IMG/VR virus record: IMGVR_UViG_3300020083_000006
Coordinates: 1 to 64,000 of that record
Direction: 5' to 3' (one strand)
From: a virus
Length of the DNA: 64,000 nt
Shown: positions 8,440 to 16,615 of the stretch, one piece after another
Layout: every line of letters starts with the position of its first letter
How positions within the stretch are numbered: the first letter of the stretch is position 1
Program-made: the position numbers and the translations under genes
Notes under the pieces: generated by a model
Seen by the model: the letters and a program-made list of their open reading frames with translations, nothing else
What the model was told of the DNA's origin: nothing
Database searches by the model: none

Positions 8440-8954
8440 AAATTGGCATTAACGGTATTTCTTATAGCAAGACTGAGCGCAAGTATTTGGTTAGAACTTA
8501 CAAAGATTCTAAGACGGTCTACTTGGGACGGTTTAGTTCTTTAGAAGAAGCTCAAGCTGCTCTTAGGGCACATGAAGAACCAGAGCAAACACAAGACAGT
8601 AATACCCCTATCTTGAACTCTATTAGAGCGCAGTTTGCTCCTACCAAAAAGTCTAATAAAAAGAAAGTATCTGTGGCTAAATCTACCCCTAAGCCCGATG
8701 TGTTCGTACTTAATAATAAATCACACGTAACAACCAAAAAACCATCAAAGATTAAGTCTTCTTCAAAATCCGCCGTAGGAACACCCACAGGAGAATTGAC
8801 AGTCAAGGGAATTGATGAGGCAGCCCTTAACAAGCAATTAGCGCAAAAAACTCTTGACTTAATTCTTAATTATCTAGTTGAGCTGGCTGACGAAAGGCAG
8901 ACAACTGTCTTTAATGTTATTGTTCATGAAGTGGCGAGACTTGTTAAGAAATAA
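8436..8954 (+). CDS. AP2-like DNA-binding protein (172 aa)
   Basis: Residues 4-45 read GINGISYSKTERKYLVRTYK followed by a YLGRFSSLEEAQAAL motif, the pattern of AP2/arm-type DNA-binding domains (GI-x-Y...W/Y-x-V...LG-x-F...EEAxxA) found in phage integrases and homing endonucleases. The middle (about 70-115) is a lysine- and serine-rich linker. The C-terminal 50 residues form a predicted helical domain (LNKQLAQKTLDLILNYLVEL). No nuclease motif is visible, so a regulator or nucleoid-binding protein is more likely than an endonuclease. It is the last gene of a three-gene plus-strand unit and is followed by a terminator. Confidence 0.6.
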   Translation: MKIGINGISYSKTERKYLVRTYKDSKTVYLGRFSSLEEAQAALRAHEEPEQTQDSNTPILNSIRAQFAPTKKSNKKKVSVAKSTPKPDVFVLNNKSHVTTKKPSKIKSSSKSAVGTPTGELTVKGIDEAALNKQLAQKTLDLILNYLVELADERQTTVFNVIVHEVARLVKK

Positions 8955-8960
8955 AAAAAA

Positions 8961-8977
8961 GGGGGCTTCAAGCCCCC
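8961..8977. terminator. terminator between convergent genes
   Basis: GGGGGC, loop TTCAA, GCCCCC forms a tight GC hairpin. On the minus strand it is followed by a run of eight T, making a strong intrinsic terminator for the 125-aa gene and its upstream partner. On the plus strand the T run is poor, but the hairpin with its flanking A/T pairs may also stop the AP2-like gene's transcript. Confidence 0.8.
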
Positions 8978-8984
8978 TAGATAT

Positions 8985-9362
8985 TTACGCTAACCAGCAG
9001 TAAACTCTACACTTTCCATCTGGGTTGCCAATTCCTATGTGAGTGGCCAATGAATACGCCGCAAACTTGGTGCGAGGCGGAAATAAACACATAGGCCCAG
9101 CATAGTTTTCAATCGGTAAGCTTTGTCCGGGGGCAAGACAAAGTATTTTTTGCCAAGCTCCTTCTAAGCTAGAAGGATTTGCAATTAAAACTTGTACTTC
9201 TTGATCCGAGTCGTTGTGAAAAATAATTTTATGAGACTGATCTGCCAATGTAATTAACATTGCTGGCGCAAGCTCTGTAGCGGCGGCCAAAGCAACTTTT
9301 GTCGCTTCGCCGTAATCTAATTTTAATCCACCCACGCCGTTATCAGAAAAAATGTTTGGCAT
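8985..9362 (-). CDS. unknown probable head-associated protein, 125 aa
   Basis: The 125-aa product begins MPNIFSDNGVGGLKLDYGEA and has alternating beta-strand-like segments (SHKIIFHNDSDQEVQVLIAN) and a C-terminal CRVYCWLA. There is no signal peptide. It lies directly downstream of the putative prohead protease and ahead of a strong terminator, which suggests a head decoration or stabilising protein. That role is inference from position only; I do not recognise the family. Confidence 0.65.
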   Translation of the reverse strand: MPNIFSDNGVGGLKLDYGEATKVALAAATELAPAMLITLADQSHKIIFHNDSDQEVQVLIANPSSLEGAWQKILCLAPGQSLPIENYAGPMCLFPPRTKFAAYSLATHIGIGNPDGKCRVYCWLA

Positions 9363-9371
9363 ATCAACCTC

Positions 9372-10154
9372 TTATTGGTTTAAAGCTTTCCAGATATCTT
9401 GCATACTTCGAGCATCTCCGCACTTCTTGCAGCGATTACTCCACTCGCGCGACGCTTTGAACATTCTCTCAGTGTCGCCGCAGTTCCAGCACTTAACAGA
9501 ACACACTCCACCCTTTAAAACATCTTCCAAAGACTTTTTCAACTCTTCGAGCTTTTGTTTGAGGCGAATCTCTGGACGGTGCTTAAAAGACTGAGTTGCG
9601 CTCTCGGATTTCATAAACTTTTGTAGATACTCAGCGGGGGGCGGCTCTGCAGATGACTTCATGAGGTCATTCATGGGGAACATCTGAGCCTGTGGGTTGC
9701 AGGGTTTAGCCGTAATAGCAATAGCATCTGCCGAAGACTGCTTGATGACTTTGTGTTCTGCTGAACCTTCCGGTCCGCCACGCTTTAGGATAAGACCTTC
9801 AATTGACATCCCAATTCTTAGGGGTAAATCAGGATTAGCGGCAGTATACCTAATAAGAGCAGCAGCAGCATCAGCATTTGGGTGTCCATCGGCAAGTTCT
9901 CCTTCGACATAAAGGTAAGGAACTTTGACTAAGTCCCAACATTTCTTCTGGCGGGGAGTCTCGCAGTCTTTTTCAGACATAATCTTTTTGTGGGCAGTAA
10001 TTCCGCCAACAATACACCAAGCTCCCTTTTGGTCGGAGTTGTGTTCGTCTGTAATCATGCGTAGATTGGATGTATCAATATTAGCAATTTCAATCAGTTC
10101 GCCTTGTTTATCGACTGATTGTACTGCGCCCAATCCAAAGACTTTGAGTCCCAT
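9372..10154 (-). CDS. probable prohead maturation protease with zinc-ribbon tail
   Basis: Residues 30-160 follow the plan of phage prohead proteases: an early histidine (His38 in DEHNSD), a GGIT turn, a segment YVEGELADGHPNADAAAAL, the nucleophile context GMSIEGL (Ser117), and a closing AIAITAKPCNPQAQ close to the usual AIT-x-x-PVNP. These proteases cut scaffold and capsid proteins inside the prohead. Beyond residue 200 a charged helix leads to CWNC and CKKC pairs, a probable zinc ribbon, which is not usual for the family. It is encoded apart from the portal and opposite the helicase operon. Confidence 0.6.
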   Translation of the reverse strand: MGLKVFGLGAVQSVDKQGELIEIANIDTSNLRMITDEHNSDQKGAWCIVGGITAHKKIMSEKDCETPRQKKCWDLVKVPYLYVEGELADGHPNADAAAALIRYTAANPDLPLRIGMSIEGLILKRGGPEGSAEHKVIKQSSADAIAITAKPCNPQAQMFPMNDLMKSSAEPPPAEYLQKFMKSESATQSFKHRPEIRLKQKLEELKKSLEDVLKGGVCSVKCWNCGDTERMFKASREWSNRCKKCGDARSMQDIWKALNQ

Positions 10155-10191
10155 GTCTTAACCCCTATGACATACTCGTTGTATTTTAACA

Positions 10192-10220
10192 TTGACTCAC
10201 ACATTTGTCTTTGTTATAGA
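10192..10220 (+). promoter_or_regulatory. sigma70-like promoter for the helicase operon
   Basis: TTGACT, 17 nt, TATAGA lies 18 nt before the helicase ATG, which has GGAG at a good distance. The -35 and spacer fit the consensus well; the -10 is moderate. Confidence 0.6.
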
Positions 10221-10238
10221 TAACAAAACGGAGAACTT

Positions 10239-11690
10239 ATGGCTAAAGATAATACTTTTGAACCCATACGCGGCCTTAGGGGCGAGTATAAGAACAATGA
10301 AATCACTCTGTCAGGCACTTCAGACGTACTCGCAACTGTTAGAAATCTCCTAACAGTTGAAAATAAGGGTGTAATTTCAAAAATTAAGCTCCTTAAGCGT
10401 CAAAAGCCCTACAACGAAAAGCACGCCATCAAGATTAAGCTTGAGCTTGCCCAACTAGAACTAGAGACTAAAGTAGAATATTACGGCGAAAATGATGATG
10501 GGACTCTCAGTGTACCCCCTGGGTTCTGGTGGCTCGTTCCTAACATGGAAGGCCATAAAGAAAAAGATAGAGAACTCAATCTGTCTCCCGTAGGTCCTAA
10601 AGTTCCAAGAGACTATCAGGCTGAAGCCGTCAAGACTGCTCTTGGCTATAAGAGGGGCTGTATTGTTTTGCCGACAGGAACAGGCAAGTCAATGTGTATC
10701 AGCCTACTGAGTCGTGCCCTCGTCGAGCGTGGCCTCAGAGTCCTCATTGTTGTCCCTACTATCGAACTTATCTCTCAGATGCTTAAAGACATTAAACAGA
10801 TTGCCCCCAAGAGCTGCGGCATCGGTGGCAAGCACAAATTCAAAGAGGGTGTTGATGTTGCTATTGCCACTGTCAACAGTGGCCGTAACTACTCAGACAT
10901 CTTTGATGCTATTATTATTGACGAAGCTCACCACTCCTCTTCTAACATGTATAAAGAATTGGCTATCTTTGGAAGTCGAGCCAAGTATATCTATGGCTTT
11001 ACGGCAACTCCAGTCAGAGCAGACAACTTGGAACTTGGCTTCCATGGGATTGTCGGGCCTATTGTCTTTCAAAAAGACAGTAAGTGGGCAATTGACAATG
11101 AGTTCCTTTGCCCCGTAGCCATTACCTGCCTAACGATTACTGGTTTAGGCCGCATTAGAGAGACGACTCATCAGCAGACAGCCTACAAGATGCTTTCTAC
11201 TCACGAAAAGTCGCTCCATACGGTGCTTAACCTAGTTAAGAGCGGACTAAACAAGGGACTTAAGGTCTTAGTGTTGTTTAAGACAGTCGAGCCGTCAGCC
11301 GAGTTTTGTGAGTATGCGTCTGAAATGGGGGTCGCCTGCGAGCCTGCTCATAGCGGATACCGCAATCCTTTTTATCAATTTAAAGATGGTAAGACGAATC
11401 TCCTAGTGTCTAATAGCAGTCTGTTGGGAGAAGGTATCGACTTGCCCGACGTTGACTTTATGATTAGTTGTGTTCAAAACTCGGCAGAAGCCTTAACTCG
11501 GCAGGTTATTGGCCGTGGCCTTCGGTATAAAAAAGGCAAGAAACTAATCTTTATCGACATTACAACCGCTGGCTATGGGGTTTGGAATAGCGATAGCGAA
11601 AAGTTCTTTGATATTTTTAAACAGTATGCTAAGTCAAGATATAGTGTTTATGAGACGATAACCGAAGACATTGTTTATAAGGACATTTAA
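10239..11690 (+). CDS. SF2 DNA/RNA helicase (UvsW-like)
   Basis: This 483-aa ATPase has the full superfamily 2 set: Walker A LPTGTGKS (144-151), motif Ia VVPTIELISQ, DEAH (228-231), motif III FTATPVRAD (254 on), an LLGEGIDLPDVD motif and motif VI QVIGRGLR near 421. The roughly 120-residue N-terminal region before the helicase core recalls phage T4 UvsW, which unwinds branched DNA during recombination-dependent replication and repair. It is the first gene of a plus-strand operon with a clear promoter, followed by a glycosyltransferase after one base. Start chosen for its GGAG ribosome site. A role in replication restart or late switching is inferred. Confidence 0.85.
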   Translation: MAKDNTFEPIRGLRGEYKNNEITLSGTSDVLATVRNLLTVENKGVISKIKLLKRQKPYNEKHAIKIKLELAQLELETKVEYYGENDDGTLSVPPGFWWLVPNMEGHKEKDRELNLSPVGPKVPRDYQAEAVKTALGYKRGCIVLPTGTGKSMCISLLSRALVERGLRVLIVVPTIELISQMLKDIKQIAPKSCGIGGKHKFKEGVDVAIATVNSGRNYSDIFDAIIIDEAHHSSSNMYKELAIFGSRAKYIYGFTATPVRADNLELGFHGIVGPIVFQKDSKWAIDNEFLCPVAITCLTITGLGRIRETTHQQTAYKMLSTHEKSLHTVLNLVKSGLNKGLKVLVLFKTVEPSAEFCEYASEMGVACEPAHSGYRNPFYQFKDGKTNLLVSNSSLLGEGIDLPDVDFMISCVQNSAEALTRQVIGRGLRYKKGKKLIFIDITTAGYGVWNSDSEKFFDIFKQYAKSRYSVYETITEDIVYKDI

Positions 11691-11691
11691 G

Positions 11692-12615
11692 ATGATTGCA
11701 GATAAAGTCGTATATTGTTTGAACTCTGCTGCAGTGGGTGATCTAATAGCTGCCGCTCCTTCTTTAAAATACGCTACCGAAAATTTTCACAAAAGAACGG
11801 ACGATTACCTTGTAGGAGTTTATCCGGATTTTAAAGATTTTTTTCATTTTATTCCTGAAAGTAAATTTACCGAAGTTACGGCTCAGTACCCTAAGGGATA
11901 TTCAATTAGGCATTTAAATATGCTCGGAGTTGGTAACCATGTTTGTAAGCTAACTCCGTCTCGCATGAAACTGACCCAATACGCCTCTATTGGTTTACTG
12001 GGGCGCGTACTAGATGACATCGACGCCCAGTACGTTCCGCTTTTACCAACGGACGTAAGCCGTTACGGCGTAGATTTTAGTAAATCTGTAATTATTATTA
12101 CTACTTACAGAGACAAGCAGCGTACAATTCTATCAGACGAAATTACTAAAATTGCCGAATATGTTTATTCAAAAGGGCTAACTCCTGTATACGTAGGCAA
12201 AAGAGGAGCTATTTCTATTTGGAAAAGCAGTCTCGCTGTAAGTGATTTTGAGTATCCGGGCTTTGGAGTAGACTTAAGAGACGATACGTCTTTTAGGGAG
12301 CTTGCAACTATTATGAATCAGTCTAAAGCCATCGTGGGAATGGACGGCGGCCCTATGCACATTGCTTGGACAACCCAAACTCCCGTTGTTTGCGGATTTA
12401 CGACTATTAAACCTGAGCTCCGGATTCCATACAGAGGACGAGTTCCCACCATTTCAATTACTCCCAATATTGCCTGCGGTTTTTGTGAGTCAGACTGGTC
12501 ACTAAATTACTGGAATTTTGCAAACTGTCCTCGCAAAATGGAGCTTGCAGAGTGTGTTACAAAAATGACTAGTAAAAAGTTTATAGATGCTTTAAACCAA
12601 TTAAAGATTTGGTGA
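11692..12615 (+). CDS. GT9-family (heptosyltransferase-like) glycosyltransferase
   Basis: The 307-aa protein begins MIADKVVYCLNSAAVGDLIA, with the N-terminal GD(L/I)-AAAPSLKY motif of the GT9 family, and carries the nucleotide-sugar signature GMDGGPMHIAWTTQTPVVCG (family form NDSGPMHLA). GT9 enzymes transfer heptose or GlcNAc to lipopolysaccharide. A cysteine-containing segment (CGFCESDW...CPRKM) follows. The ATG after AAGGACATTTAAG is preferred over an upstream in-frame TTG. The gene is spaced one base after the helicase. It could alter host lipopolysaccharide to block rival phages or glycosylate virion proteins; the sequence does not decide. Confidence 0.7.
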   Translation: MIADKVVYCLNSAAVGDLIAAAPSLKYATENFHKRTDDYLVGVYPDFKDFFHFIPESKFTEVTAQYPKGYSIRHLNMLGVGNHVCKLTPSRMKLTQYASIGLLGRVLDDIDAQYVPLLPTDVSRYGVDFSKSVIIITTYRDKQRTILSDEITKIAEYVYSKGLTPVYVGKRGAISIWKSSLAVSDFEYPGFGVDLRDDTSFRELATIMNQSKAIVGMDGGPMHIAWTTQTPVVCGFTTIKPELRIPYRGRVPTISITPNIACGFCESDWSLNYWNFANCPRKMELAECVTKMTSKKFIDALNQLKIW

Positions 12616-12623
12616 GGTCAGTT

Positions 12624-12899
12624 ATGAGCTTTTCACAGCCACATCGCTATAAGCTAATGATTCCTGCTTATTGGGTAGATGGTCAGGATGACTACAGGGC
12701 AGACGCAATGATGTCTTCTATGCCATCAAGAGATGAAGTGATTGAGGCTTTGAGAAAAGCAGACGAACTAGATGGCTATTCAGCAGAATATATTGACAAT
12801 CTTAGGGTGGAACGCCCCGATGGTTGGTACTACAAAAAAATTTTAATTTACAACGGCTCAAGCAATAAACCACTTTGGAGATTTGAACCAGCTCCGTGA
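12624..12899 (+). CDS. unknown 91-aa protein
   Basis: The ATG (MSFSQPHRYKLMIPAYW) follows GAGGTCAGTT and is preferred to a GTG 15 nt upstream. The protein is soluble, with a helical middle (RDEVIEALRKADELDGYSAE) and an aromatic-rich C terminus. It is the third gene of the helicase operon. The family is not recognised. Confidence 0.65.
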   Translation: MSFSQPHRYKLMIPAYWVDGQDDYRADAMMSSMPSRDEVIEALRKADELDGYSAEYIDNLRVERPDGWYYKKILIYNGSSNKPLWRFEPAP

Positions 12900-12908
12900 G
12901 AGGAATTT

Positions 12909-13232
12909 ATGAACTTAGACACATCAGCAACGCCATGGGCGCACGACGAGCTACAGCTTATAGGGGCTGAGCTAGGCGATACCATCGAGATGGCAAATGA
13001 AGAAGATGAGACACAAGTTGGCTTAATTGTCTCTTTGACAAAGATGGCTATTTTTGTATTGACAGAAGGGGACGAAGTCCTTAAGTTTGGAAGAGTGTCT
13101 CTGTCTAGTATAGATGGCAAGTGGGATATGGTAGGTCTATCTGAAAGAGAAATGCGTATTTCAAAAGAAAAGTGGATCGAAGTGAAAAACATGATTAAAA
13201 CAAAAGTCGATCAAAAAAAGGGCACTAAATGA
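12909..13232 (+). CDS. unknown 107-aa protein
   Basis: Starts MNLDTSATPWAHDELQLIGA after GAGAGGAATTT. Beta-strand-like central segments (VGLIVSLTKMAIFVLTEGDE) and a lysine-rich end suggest a small single-domain soluble protein. The stop overlaps the next gene's start (ATGA), so translation is coupled. No known motif. Confidence 0.65.
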   Translation: MNLDTSATPWAHDELQLIGAELGDTIEMANEEDETQVGLIVSLTKMAIFVLTEGDEVLKFGRVSLSSIDGKWDMVGLSEREMRISKEKWIEVKNMIKTKVDQKKGTK

Positions 13233-13492
13233 AGATTTACTCAAAAGAAGAAATTAATACACTTGCAGAAAACGAAGAAACAGGAAATTATCATCTTGTT
13301 ATCCATTCTCAGGATCTTGTTAAATTTGCCCAAGCCGTTGCCTTTAATGCCCAGCAGGGTAATCCAAAAACTTTAGAGCCTCTTAGTCAAGTTTGGAAAG
13401 ACGCTGTGAATAAACATTTAGCCAAAGTTTTTACAACTTATTTAAAACAAGAAAAGATTCTAGTCATTAAAAGCAGGGAAGATGACGCATGA
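13229..13492 (+). CDS. unknown 87-aa helical protein
   Basis: The start overlaps the previous stop and its own stop overlaps the next start. The product (MKIYSKEEINTLAENEETGN...) is helical and charged, with no membrane segment or cysteine pair. Fifth gene of the helicase operon; function unknown. Confidence 0.65.
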   Translation: MKIYSKEEINTLAENEETGNYHLVIHSQDLVKFAQAVAFNAQQGNPKTLEPLSQVWKDAVNKHLAKVFTTYLKQEKILVIKSREDDA

Positions 13493-13767
13493 CAGATTTT
13501 ATTGAAATTACATTAGTTAGTGCGGACGAAGTGCTAAGCCGCTCCTTTAACCCCATTGAGTTTCAAAACACGTTTAGTTGTGACTGGAAAACCGAAGAGC
13601 TAATCGCGCCAATCAAGTCTGTTTCTGTGCCAGAACAAACGCCGCAAAGAAGAGTCTATAGACGCGCTCCAGACCAAATTAAGCATCGCCGTAGCTTTAA
13701 TTATGATGGACTAGAGACTTGGATGTCTATTCGAGTAGTGGTTTTTAAAGAAGTGATTGCTACCTGA
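13489..13767 (+). CDS. unknown 92-aa protein, last gene of the helicase operon
   Basis: Begins MTDFIEITLVSADEVLSRSF and has an arginine-rich central part (RRVYRRAPDQIKHRR) that could bind nucleic acid. Its 3' end overlaps the convergent glycosyltransferase gene by 8 nt, and no hairpin terminator is visible between them, so antisense read-through is likely. Family not recognised. Confidence 0.6.
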   Translation: MTDFIEITLVSADEVLSRSFNPIEFQNTFSCDWKTEELIAPIKSVSVPEQTPQRRVYRRAPDQIKHRRSFNYDGLETWMSIRVVVFKEVIAT

Positions 13768-14326
13768 CGTTGTAAGTAATCTCTTTAGAGAAGACGATTT
13801 TGCCCCGCTTGTCTTCAATCTGCCTTAAGAAGTGATAATCTTCTAGGGGTCCGTTCTTAAATTCAATTCCGTTTTGCACTAAAAACTCTTTCCTGGCTGC
13901 ACAAGAAATCCCAACAAGACAAGCCTGAATATTCTTTAAGTGAGCTGGTGGCAGCACTTTAGAGTCTTTATCGTCGTAACTCATCCTAAAGATAACGCAG
14001 TCAGCGTCTGGGTTGGTAGTCAATTCTGCTGCCAAAGCATCCACATAGTGTGGCCGAAAGCTATCATCGTCATCCAAGAAGCACAGCCAATCGGTCATGA
14101 CTAACGGAATAAGTTTGTTTCTAACTCCGCCGCCATGGTTTTTGCCGCCGCCCGCCTTAGTCAGATAGACATAGGTGATTCTGTTGTCTTGGACAGGTTG
14201 AGGAGGATTAACGCCGTCAAACCCAACGAGCGATAACCATTTAGGATTAGATTGGCTTTGTAGTGACTCCAAGGCTTCTTTGAGAGTCGGCCTGCCTATT
14301 GATGGAGTTATTACTGTAACAATCAT
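13760..14326 (-). CDS. GT2-family glycosyltransferase
   Basis: This 188-aa protein has the GT-A fold signatures: the N terminus MIVTVITPSIGRPTLKEAL, the donor-binding motif CFLDDDDSFRP, and a C-terminal LEDYHFLRQIED acceptor/catalytic element. GT2 enzymes use nucleotide sugars to extend glycans. At 188 aa it is a minimal catalytic domain with no membrane helix. It is the last gene of the long minus-strand head operon, directly after the Mu F-like protein, so it may glycosylate a virion protein, although host surface modification is equally possible. Confidence 0.75.
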   Translation of the reverse strand: MIVTVITPSIGRPTLKEALESLQSQSNPKWLSLVGFDGVNPPQPVQDNRITYVYLTKAGGGKNHGGGVRNKLIPLVMTDWLCFLDDDDSFRPHYVDALAAELTTNPDADCVIFRMSYDDKDSKVLPPAHLKNIQACLVGISCAARKEFLVQNGIEFKNGPLEDYHFLRQIEDKRGKIVFSKEITYNVR

Positions 14327-14327
14327 C

Positions 14328-15473
14328 TCAATTCTCTATCTTGATTTCTTCACCTTCACTCAATTTTACCAACGAGCCAAAGTTATCTACCTTGTAGCCC
14401 TTGGGGACACACACAAGAGTGCATCTACACCTAAAGTGCCTTAATGGTTGACAATTTTCCCACTGAGCTTTTTTCTTACCTAAGTTATACCCCGGCGGTT
14501 TTAGAGCAGTCAGCCTAAAGTATTTCAGTGAGCCATCTTCATTGCGGCTCCAATCTTTGCACTCTTTAGAGACTCTATCGTCTTCAATCGAGACAATAGT
14601 CACAATGACATCTCTGTTGGACGAGCCAGCGTGATGGAGGATTGTCTGACTTGTTGCTACAGCAGATGCCATACCAACTTCAGTCTTTACAACCAAGTCC
14701 CAATTTGTGCTGTAGTCTTTGAATGTGTCTTTAAGAGTCTGTTTGGCTTTAGTAAGACTAAGTCTCTGCTCAGCTACTGCTCTAACTGCATCTTTAACGG
14801 CTTCTTTCTTCTTCTGCGTCTCTTTAAGACCTTCAGCCAAGTTATGGGCGACTCTATGTACGTTAGACATATTGTCATGGTTGTGGTCTGTCACTAAGTT
14901 CTCAAGAGCCGTCAGAGCCTTTACTTTCATCTCGACTAGACTCTTGTCTACGTACCGAGCTGTCTTCTCTTGAATAAATTTGAACGTGTATTCTAAGAAA
15001 GGATCTTTCTTTGCTTTAATTCGTGGCTTGGGAATCTTGAGGGCTTTGGAGAAGTAGTCATCGTGAGTGTCTACTGCATCGAAGAAGCCTTGAAACAAAA
15101 TGCCTTTAGGCAAATAAGTCTTAAGCCCCAGCTCTTCGACAGCATCTTCAGCATCTTGACCAGCAGCCTTGCCCAACAGGGCATACTTCAAAACCAACAT
15201 GTACTTTTCAATAATAGGTCCGATAGTCTTATTGAAATTGACTGTGATTCTTGGAACTTGTCTTTGCCAGTTAGACGGAAGGTTGACTGGGTCTAGGGGG
15301 TCTTCGGACTTGGCTAGTTTTTCTGCTTTTAAGTGTTTAATAATATCGTCAATCATCCTGTCTACGACAATTTCGTAAGACATGTTGGCGTTCTTCTCAA
15401 GTTGTTTAATAAACTTGAGGTGTTGAACGACTTTTAAGACTGGTTTTGTATTTTTAACTGTTTTCTTTGTCAT
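14328..15473 (-). CDS. Mu F-like minor head / head morphogenesis protein
   Basis: The 381-aa product has a long helical N-terminal region and a C-terminal domain typical of Mu F-like head proteins: a TEVGMASAVA segment, a central VSIEDDRVSKECKDW (the D..C..W pattern), then HFRCRCTLVCVPKGY, matching the H-x-x-CRC motif. These proteins are minor capsid components needed in head assembly and are encoded near the portal, as here. The ATG preceded by AGGA is preferred to one 18 nt upstream. Its start overlaps the preceding gene by 20 nt. Confidence 0.7.
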   Translation of the reverse strand: MTKKTVKNTKPVLKVVQHLKFIKQLEKNANMSYEIVVDRMIDDIIKHLKAEKLAKSEDPLDPVNLPSNWQRQVPRITVNFNKTIGPIIEKYMLVLKYALLGKAAGQDAEDAVEELGLKTYLPKGILFQGFFDAVDTHDDYFSKALKIPKPRIKAKKDPFLEYTFKFIQEKTARYVDKSLVEMKVKALTALENLVTDHNHDNMSNVHRVAHNLAEGLKETQKKKEAVKDAVRAVAEQRLSLTKAKQTLKDTFKDYSTNWDLVVKTEVGMASAVATSQTILHHAGSSNRDVIVTIVSIEDDRVSKECKDWSRNEDGSLKYFRLTALKPPGYNLGKKKAQWENCQPLRHFRCRCTLVCVPKGYKVDNFGSLVKLSEGEEIKIEN

Positions 15474-15660
15474 GTAAAATCCTAAAATCATTTAACATTT
15501 TGTTCAATAAGTCTCTTAGTTTCCAGTCAGGCTCGTTTTTGGCGTGGTGTTCCAAAGTCTTATAAGCATGAATGGCATTAACGTACAAAACCCAAATGCC
15601 GTCTTCACGGACATCTGGTATCTCGGATTTTAGCTTTTGGATTGCTTCATGATTCTTCAT
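15454..15660 (-). CDS. unknown 68-aa helical protein
   Basis: Begins MKNHEAIQKLKSEIPDVRED and is helical and charged. It overlaps the end of the Cys-rich 215-aa gene by 14 nt and the start of the Mu F-like gene by 20 nt, so the three are tightly coupled. No recognisable domain. Confidence 0.6.
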   Translation of the reverse strand: MKNHEAIQKLKSEIPDVREDGIWVLYVNAIHAYKTLEHHAKNEPDWKLRDLLNKMLNDFRILHDKENS

Positions 15661-16294
15661 CTTTTTCGTCTTTCTTTTTCTTCGCCATAGTATTAGAACT
15701 CATGCGAATAGGGGTATCACCCTTCTGGAACTCCTTAACATGTTCATGCCACTTGGCACTGAGTCCTGTCAACTGAGTTCTTTTCCCAGACTTGTGTAGA
15801 GCGTGTCCACCTGAAAACCCTTTTGGAGCCTGAATCTTGGCTTTTTTCTTACGCCCCGGTTTCCCAGGTTCTTGTGGAATGCCGTCAGCCCCAATAACTT
15901 CTTCCACCCAAGACTCTTGAGTGTAGATATCAGCAGTGACTTCGGGCATGGCTTCGTAGACAGCTTCTTTAAAGAGTTGTAGGTTTTCTGCATCAACAGC
16001 ATTGGAGAGTATCTCGCCGGCTCTACCGACAATCTCCTTAACTTCTGCTTCTTGCATGACGTTAAGTTGAGCGAGGCGGCGGGCAGAGTCAATCGCCTCT
16101 CCGTCTTCATCCATGAATTTCCAAAAACAGTAGTTTGAATGAAGGTCGTTAACAAAGAATGGGCAGGTGACTTTCTCAGGCTGCCCAGCCTTAATGGCCT
16201 CTATAGACTCTACTGCGAGAGGACAAGCAGTTGCCGGAAGCTTATCAAGCTTTCTCGGACAAGTCTGCTGAAACCTCGTTGGCTTCGCTGCCAT
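15647..16294 (-). CDS. unknown 215-aa protein with N-terminal Cys cluster
   Basis: The first 60 residues carry four cysteines in the contexts QTCPRKL, TACPLAV, TCPFFV and NYCFWKF, a probable zinc- or iron-sulfur-binding module. A helical part follows (residues 70-125) with HTH-like spacing, then a lysine-rich linker (GRKKKAKIQ) and a basic tail. The CPFF...NYCFWK pattern recurs in phage genomes but I cannot name its function. The position between portal and Mu F-like genes suggests a head, packaging or late-regulatory role. It overlaps the upstream gene by 50 nt. Confidence 0.65.
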   Translation of the reverse strand: MAAKPTRFQQTCPRKLDKLPATACPLAVESIEAIKAGQPEKVTCPFFVNDLHSNYCFWKFMDEDGEAIDSARRLAQLNVMQEAEVKEIVGRAGEILSNAVDAENLQLFKEAVYEAMPEVTADIYTQESWVEEVIGADGIPQEPGKPGRKKKAKIQAPKGFSGGHALHKSGKRTQLTGLSAKWHEHVKEFQKGDTPIRMSSNTMAKKKKDEKDEES

Positions 16295-16547
16295 TGTCGC
16301 TTCCTTTCGATTCCATGTACGCCTTGACAGCAGCCATATACTCTTCGTCTTTAGCTAGGAGATATTCGATATGCTCTTTTGACCAATGAGCCAAGCCAGC
16401 TAACTCTTGGAGCTTCTGACCCATAGATTGAACTTCCATGAGAAGGTGGCCATAAGAAGACACCATCTCGTCAAGCATCTTGAAGAACTCTTGTTGTTTT
16501 TCCGCGTCTTGTTCGACTGAGTCGAGATTATTAAGTAAATCAGACAT
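16245..16547 (-). CDS. unknown 100-aa helical protein
   Basis: The start ATG (MSDLLNNLDSVEQDAEKQQE) follows AAAGGAGAGG. The whole protein looks like extended amphipathic helix, possibly coiled coil, with an acidic Ser/Glu-rich end. A small scaffolding-type role would fit, but that is speculation from composition and location. It is the first gene after a TTGACA-containing promoter and overlaps the next gene by 50 nt. Confidence 0.65.
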   Translation of the reverse strand: MSDLLNNLDSVEQDAEKQQEFFKMLDEMVSSYGHLLMEVQSMGQKLQELAGLAHWSKEHIEYLLAKDEEYMAAVKAYMESKGSDNGSEANEVSADLSEKA

Positions 16548-16569
16548 TGTTCGCCTCTCCTTTAAGATA

Positions 16570-16598
16570 AGGCTAAACAATGTCTAATGTTTTGTCAA
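16570..16598 (-). promoter_or_regulatory. candidate sigma70-like promoter in the head region
   Basis: Minus-strand TTGACA, 17 nt, TAGCCT lies 23 nt before the ATG of the 100-aa gene. The -35 is perfect and the -10 poor. It falls in the small gap after the 52-aa gene. Confidence 0.4.
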
Positions 16599-16615
16599 TT
16601 TGAGGCGGGCTGAAA

